From Pyrrhoderma lamaoense (taxonomy: Eukaryota > Basidiomycota > Agaricomycetes > Hymenochaetales > Hymenochaetaceae), in assembly GCA_002794735.1 (NCBI GenBank), contig NBAZ01000014.1:434001-498000 (forward strand): a DNA stretch of 64,000 nucleotides, read 5' to 3'. The notes under the pieces were generated by a model. The model was not told the origin of the DNA and ran no database searches. It saw only the letters and a program-made list of their open reading frames with translations. How positions within the stretch are numbered: position 1 is the first letter of the stretch; every line of letters starts with the position of its first letter. Below, piece by piece: positions 59,266 to 64,000 of the stretch. Both the position numbers and the translations under genes were made by a program.

Positions 59266-62264
59266 TAGTAGATTTTAACATCTGCATTACCTCCCTCCGT
59301 CTTCAAAAAAAATATCGTTCTCGTTCTTTTTTTGTTTTAACGTCTGTTGGGCTCTTTGGGTTTTCTTTGTCTCTCCCGGCATTCCTACATCCTTCTCTCA
59401 TTCTCTCTCTTTTACTTTGTTTTTTTTTCATTAATTCCCTCGGATTTGCTGTTCTCCGAGTTGTGTTGCTTTAGTCCTTCCACCTGTTTTCTATTATCCA
59501 CCATATCGTCTGTCGCCTTGTCTTCACCGTGTGCTCATGCATACGTGAAGTGTTGTTTCTTCACTTTCATCCATCACACCACAACACCCATCCCGCCATC
59601 TGATGATCAGATCTTCCACTTTTGTCCCTGTTTTATGAGACTTATGGCTTTAACCCATATTCCAACCTCTCTCTCCAGATGGCTTTCTGCCTTTCCCCCG
59701 CTTCCTCCTCCTCCTATCCCTAAAGCTTCCTACCAACTCGTCGCCCTCGTCCCCTCCCTCTTTCCCCTCCAATCCAAATTAAACGAACTTCTTAATATTG
59801 TGGACTTGATAGCTACCTGTTTATTTCGTCGAGGTATATTTTTATAACACCCGTCGTACTTGTCGCTCTTTACCCCCTGTTCACCCGTTAAGTTTTTCAA
59901 GTCAATCTCCCTCAATTTCATCATTACTTATTGCTTTTACTGTTTGCTTTATTTTTTCCTTTCTCCCCTTTAAATTTCCTTGTTTGAACGTCCATGTCTC
60001 TTTTGGCTCCCTCAAATTTATCGACTTTTTTTTTTTCGATTATTAATTTTTTGTATTTTCTGTGAGCCCGGCTTTTGAAGGCTTCCCTTTTTTACTCAGA
60101 TTTGTACAGACCACCTCCTTATAACACCCTGTGTTGGCAATATATCCGGCGACCGTTTTTTGTCGTTGGTACAACGATATCTATCGGTTTGCCTTTCCCC
60201 TTGCCCCCCTTACCCGAGAAAACTTCCCATCCCGTCCCGCCCTACCGCCCCCGCCCTCTACTTTTTTCTCTCTTTCCTCCTCTCTCCTACTTTTTTTTTC
60301 TTTCTTTCTTTGCCACTTTTTCCCACATTCTAGTCTTCAGTTTCAGCCAAACAGTCTTCTTCAATCGGATTCCCGTACGTTTCATCATTCAAATTAAACC
60401 TCTCCTCAATCCCATGTAGTCCGTCCTACCTACCTACCTACCTCTTTTACTTATTTTATAACTCTCATGCTCGACACCTACCCTTTCCTTCTACTATCTC
60501 TACACTTTCATCGGACACGTACGCATGTTGCCTTCCTACCCCCTTTTGTTTCTTTTTTATAATCTTCCGTTTTTTTTTTCTTTTCTCTTTTCTTTTCTCT
60601 TTGCAGGTTGCTTTCTCACTTGTCCTTGTCCTCGTCCTCCTTTTTTTCTTTCTCTCTCTACATATTCTATTTCCTCCTTCCTTATCGTTTTATTCGTACT
60701 CGTTATCTCGTTTCCTCGGTTGTTTGGCGAGGGTTTTACTTGAGAGATGAATTAAGAAATTTAAGAAATTTGAGAAGTTGGATGTGTTTTGTGTGTTTGT
60801 GTGTGATCATTATGTGAGTGTGTGTGGGTGTGTGTGTGGGTGTGGCTGTTGGGTTATAAGCGAAGGAAAGTTCAAGAAAGTAAGAAAGTGGTCGAGGGAT
60901 TGTTCAATTTGTGGGGTTAAATGTTGTTTGTTAGATGATAGATGTTAGATGTTAGATGTTAGATGGAGGTGTTTAACGGTGTTTATCCTTTGAGTTGTGT
61001 ATTGGTTCTAGAACCTTTTTTAAACTATTGTTTTGTTTTTATTACTTTACTTGAATTGACTTGACTTGACTTGATTTGAATTGAAATCTTAAAAACTTGG
61101 AATATTGGAAGTTTGGAATGGTGAGGGGGTGGCGGATTGTGGATTGTGGGTTTTGTACCTGGGTTCAAGGATTTGGGTTTTTGGTTGGCTGGTTGGTTTA
61201 GTATTATTTTGATATTTATGCCTTACCACACCCCCTGCTTCATGCAATCTTCAATCTTTCGTCTCACTTGTTTGATTGATTTTTTTTGTGAATTTTCTTC
61301 CTTGCCTTTTTTTCGAGAGGTCTTATGTTTATTTCGTGCTTGTTATTAGTTTTTTTCGTTTTATTTTTTTGGTTGTAGTCTTGTTTTGCTCTTATGTATT
61401 TCTTTTTTAAATTTTTTTTTCGTCTTTGGAATTCAATATTGGTGATTTGGATGAATTCGGTAGATTTTTTGATATCAGTTGCCTAGATTCAAGGTTTTGA
61501 AGCGGTTTATAGGTTTACTTTTAGTGACTTGACTGAATTTATATTAAACTATTAACTAAGCTCTAAGTTTATGCGACTTCCTTTTTTTCGGGTGGTTATG
61601 GCTTTTTAAATTTTACTTTCTGGGAGTGGGCGACTAGTTTATGTGGACGGTCACAGTGGCATTAGTTTGAAATGACTTGATCGAAACGAATTGATTACTG
61701 TTATTAATAACGTTATAACAAGGAATATGGCTTTCTTTCTGCACGTTGGCCACGGTTCTTTGCGTCTTTGGTATGTGAGTGACTGTGGCTAGTACTTGTG
61801 CGTACTTCACTAAAGACACAATGCATAATGGAGATCATCTCCCCCCCTTTTTTTTTCTTGTGAGACCCCGGTGGTAGTGCTGGTAGTACTAGTACTTACA
61901 TGTAGTTGTTAAAATGTCAAGAGTACTGGTACTTGAAGGGTACTTTGAAGTGCACCGACGTCAAAGAAGATTGGGATTCTCTACTCTTTACGTCATTTTG
62001 TATGTCATGTATCGAGATGTAAGGTTGTCTGAATGTCTGATTGTCTCCTCCCCCCTGATGACACCATTCGTTCTCGTTTTTTGGGCTTATTAGCATTGTC
62101 GTGCGTTATGATTATCTATTATCACTATCACTATCACTATCATTATCATTTATGGGATAAATGATTATAATTAAGTAAGATCGTGAAAGGATCCAAAGAC
62201 GTCTCTGTCTGTGCCTTTTGAGAGACTCGTGGAGTGGAGTGGGCCGGACTCTGGAATCTGGCTT
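59266..62264. other. Pyrimidine-rich spacer with microsatellites
   Basis: About 3 kb with no supported gene. 59290-60760 is strongly C/T-rich on the plus strand. Simple repeats: (CTAC)n at about 60427-60443, GATGTTA repeats at about 60940-60965, TTGAC/TTGAAT repeats at about 61050-61085, and TATCAC/TATCAT repeats at about 62113-62150. The open frames here are low-complexity. Confidence 0.45.
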
Positions 62265-63132
62265 CTAATCTCCTAGAACGATTTTCATCTCGGAAGGAGA
62301 GTAGACGTCTGCTCCTGAGGCTAATGCCTCGATTAAGAGTTCCATACGGGAGGGTGTGAAGTTTGGTTCCTATTTTATCATTATTATTATTATTATTATT
62401 GTAGGTAGGTCGAGTTTAGATGAAGATGATAGGGAAGAGAAAGGAAAAAAAAAGTTAGTTTGAGTTGTATATTATTGTTTTTAGAGACGCATATATCTAT
62501 GACACCACACAGACACACTGACAAACGCACCTTACGAATTTCCTCAAGTTCATCAGCGAACGCGTCTGCGATATTCCCCATCCAGAATTGTCTGAACCGG
62601 GCACGTAGCTCTGCCTCTTTCTCGGGTTCGTCTGGTCCCGGTATGATGCCGGGTGGTGGGACGTTGTTCTTTGGTGGAGGTGATGGAGAACGGGGTTTGC
62701 TTTTATTCTTCTTCTTTTGGGTTTGGGTGGATGAGGACGAAGGAACGGGTGCAGAAGCAGGTGAATTTGGTCTCTTTGTGTGGATGTTAGGTTGGAGGTA
62801 TGTGTGGAATGGAGATGAGGTGTGGTTTGCTCTTTGTCGTGTTTGAGCTGTCTGAATCGTCTGAGTATAGATCATCCGAGGAAGATGAGGAGGAGGAAGG
62901 AGGAAGATGAAGAGGAGTCAACAGGTTTGACAGGTCTAGACTTTTGAGGTAGCTTGGTATTGGTTGCTTTGGCCTTTGTCTTCGTCTCGTTTTCTGAAGG
63001 TGAAGAGTCGTCGTCTGAATCGGAGGAAATGGACGACGACGACGACGAAGAAACGTTCAGACGTTTCCTCTTCTCTGTACGTCTCCTCCGCTTTGGTGGT
63101 TGCTGAGCTGCTTTTGGCTTTGTCGCTGGCAT
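62265..63132 (-). CDS. RSA3: Ribosome assembly protein 3 (Rsa3 family)
   Basis: A nucleolar factor for 60S subunit assembly. The start at 63132 (MPATKPKAAQQPPKRRRR) gives a basic region, then serine and acidic tracts. The conserved domain at about 62531-62640 reads ELRARFRQFWMGNIADAF and ADELEEIRK. The last exon, 62265-62369, continues EPNFTPSRMELLIEALASG and ADVYSPSEMKIVLGD, 34 residues and a stop. The intron is 62370-62530 (gtgcgt...aaatag). Exon 1 as drawn is 602 nt, one short of a codon multiple. The frame changes within the Ser codon run near 62875-62910, so a base is probably missing there or a small intron was overlooked. The domain identification is firm; the middle of the model is not. 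Confidence 0.8.
62378..62401. repeat. TTA trinucleotide repeat in the RSA3 intron
   Basis: About seven TTA/ATT units lie close to the 3' splice site of the RSA3 intron (AATAATAAT on the coding strand). Length variation here would change only the intron. Confidence 0.7.
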
Positions 63133-64000
63133 TGTTCAACTTAAATGCAGCGTCTTTCTTTTTTTTTTTTTGAGTAGTAAAAGAAGTTGTCTATTGAAAG
63201 TCGGAGGTAATTAAAAAAATATGATGTGCATATTCATAGAAAACTTTGCTTATTAAGCTAGTTTTGAGAGATCGACTGTCGTCCCTTTTTCACCCCCTCT
63301 CTATTCTTGTAACTTTTGCAATACGCGTGTCTTGATTAATGCTGCAAAGTGTTATTGATAGTATGAATATTGATCACTTACAAATTACAGATTCTTTGTT
63401 TATTATATATTGATCAATACATTGAATTACCTGAATTCTGGATATTACTGAATTCTCTGTTGTGATTCATTAAAAGGTACATTTTTATGGTAGCTCCTAA
63501 TTTCCGGTCAGAAAAGAGGGTACATTTATCTCTTTCCCCCTATCAGTCCTGATCAATTCATTTCAACTACTTGTACGATGAAAGTCTCATACAAGATCAA
63601 ATTACAGGTATATAAAAATTATAGATAAATCTGCATCGAACATGAGTTTATCGAGTGAACCTAGCTATAGAAGATACCAGCGTCTCTAAGCTCAAGGTAC
63701 TATGCAGAAGAGTTCAGAGAAGTCTATCAAATCCCCATAATGGTATTTCTAGGTATTTTGATACTCTATACTTGTGTACTCCTCTTTTATTCTATTTCCT
63801 CGTATACTCGTACACGACATCACCACTTTTTATATCAGTTGGAAATGGCTACTTGATGGTTCCGAGGAGGTGGTATGTACGTATTGTGGATAGTTCTGTT
63901 GTTATTGACGTATCCTCTCCTCGTTTGCATTTGTAGCAAATGAGACTGAGGATGTCCTAGACTTGCATGAAGCCGGACACGTTTCTTTGGAGGATAATCT
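63133..64000. other. Right edge, nothing recognised
   Basis: AT-rich with a T run at 63160-63170. The plus-strand 93-codon frame at 63655 has no motif. A possible acceptor (GCATTTGTAG at about 63934) could open an exon that leaves the window, but this is speculative. Confidence 0.3.

Noticed and set aside
1..64000. CRISPR arrays, bacterial operons or ribosome binding sites
   Set aside because: The window is eukaryotic; the regular repeats are WD40 codons, LTRs and simple repeats. No rRNA or tRNA gene was recognised by eye.

Overview
The window looks like nuclear DNA of a filamentous basidiomycete, probably an agaricomycete. Genes are rich in short (about 35-80 nt) GT-AG introns with CTRAY-like branch sites. 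The left half is a tandem array of fungal NACHT-WD40 (NLR/STAND) genes. The right half holds conserved single-copy eukaryotic genes: NUF2, CWF19, RSA3 and a mitochondrial carrier. The order cannot be settled from sequence alone.

Left half, about 1-36.7 kb. Five NLR units (NLR1-NLR5) all lie on the minus strand. Each was built on the same plan: a 118-nt first exon, a NACHT exon, a 48-50-nt intron, and a long WD40 exon coding for 14 repeats (15 in NLR1). Only NLR2 reads through intact (1256 aa). NLR1 has one single-base frameshift, NLR5 has an intact NACHT half but a broken WD40 half, and NLR3 and NLR4 carry many frameshifts. Upstream of NLR1, NLR2, NLR3 and NLR5 sits a copy of an unrecognised small spliced gene, here called the companion gene, damaged differently in each copy. 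Six solo-LTR-like elements (about 640-750 bp, TG...CA) are scattered through the array. Three share one ancestral insertion site, and two are younger insertions with 4-bp target duplications whose empty sites survive in sister copies. Two WD40 gene remnants complete the blocks, which show the array grew by segmental duplication of NLR + companion + LTR.

Right half, about 38-64 kb. In order: a helical multi-exon protein resembling Pex8 (minus), NUF2 (plus, 444 aa, 8 exons), an NAD/pyrimidine-nucleotide-type mitochondrial carrier (plus), three tandem CLYBL/CitE-like lyase genes in different states of decay (minus), CWF19 (plus), a serine-rich single-pass membrane protein (plus) and RSA3 (minus). 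Long gene-poor, pyrimidine-rich spacers separate the last three.

A caution runs through all of this. CWF19, normally conserved and probably essential, shows four frameshifts, and each looks like the loss of one G from a G run. Part of the apparent NLR decay may therefore be homopolymer error in the assembly rather than biology.
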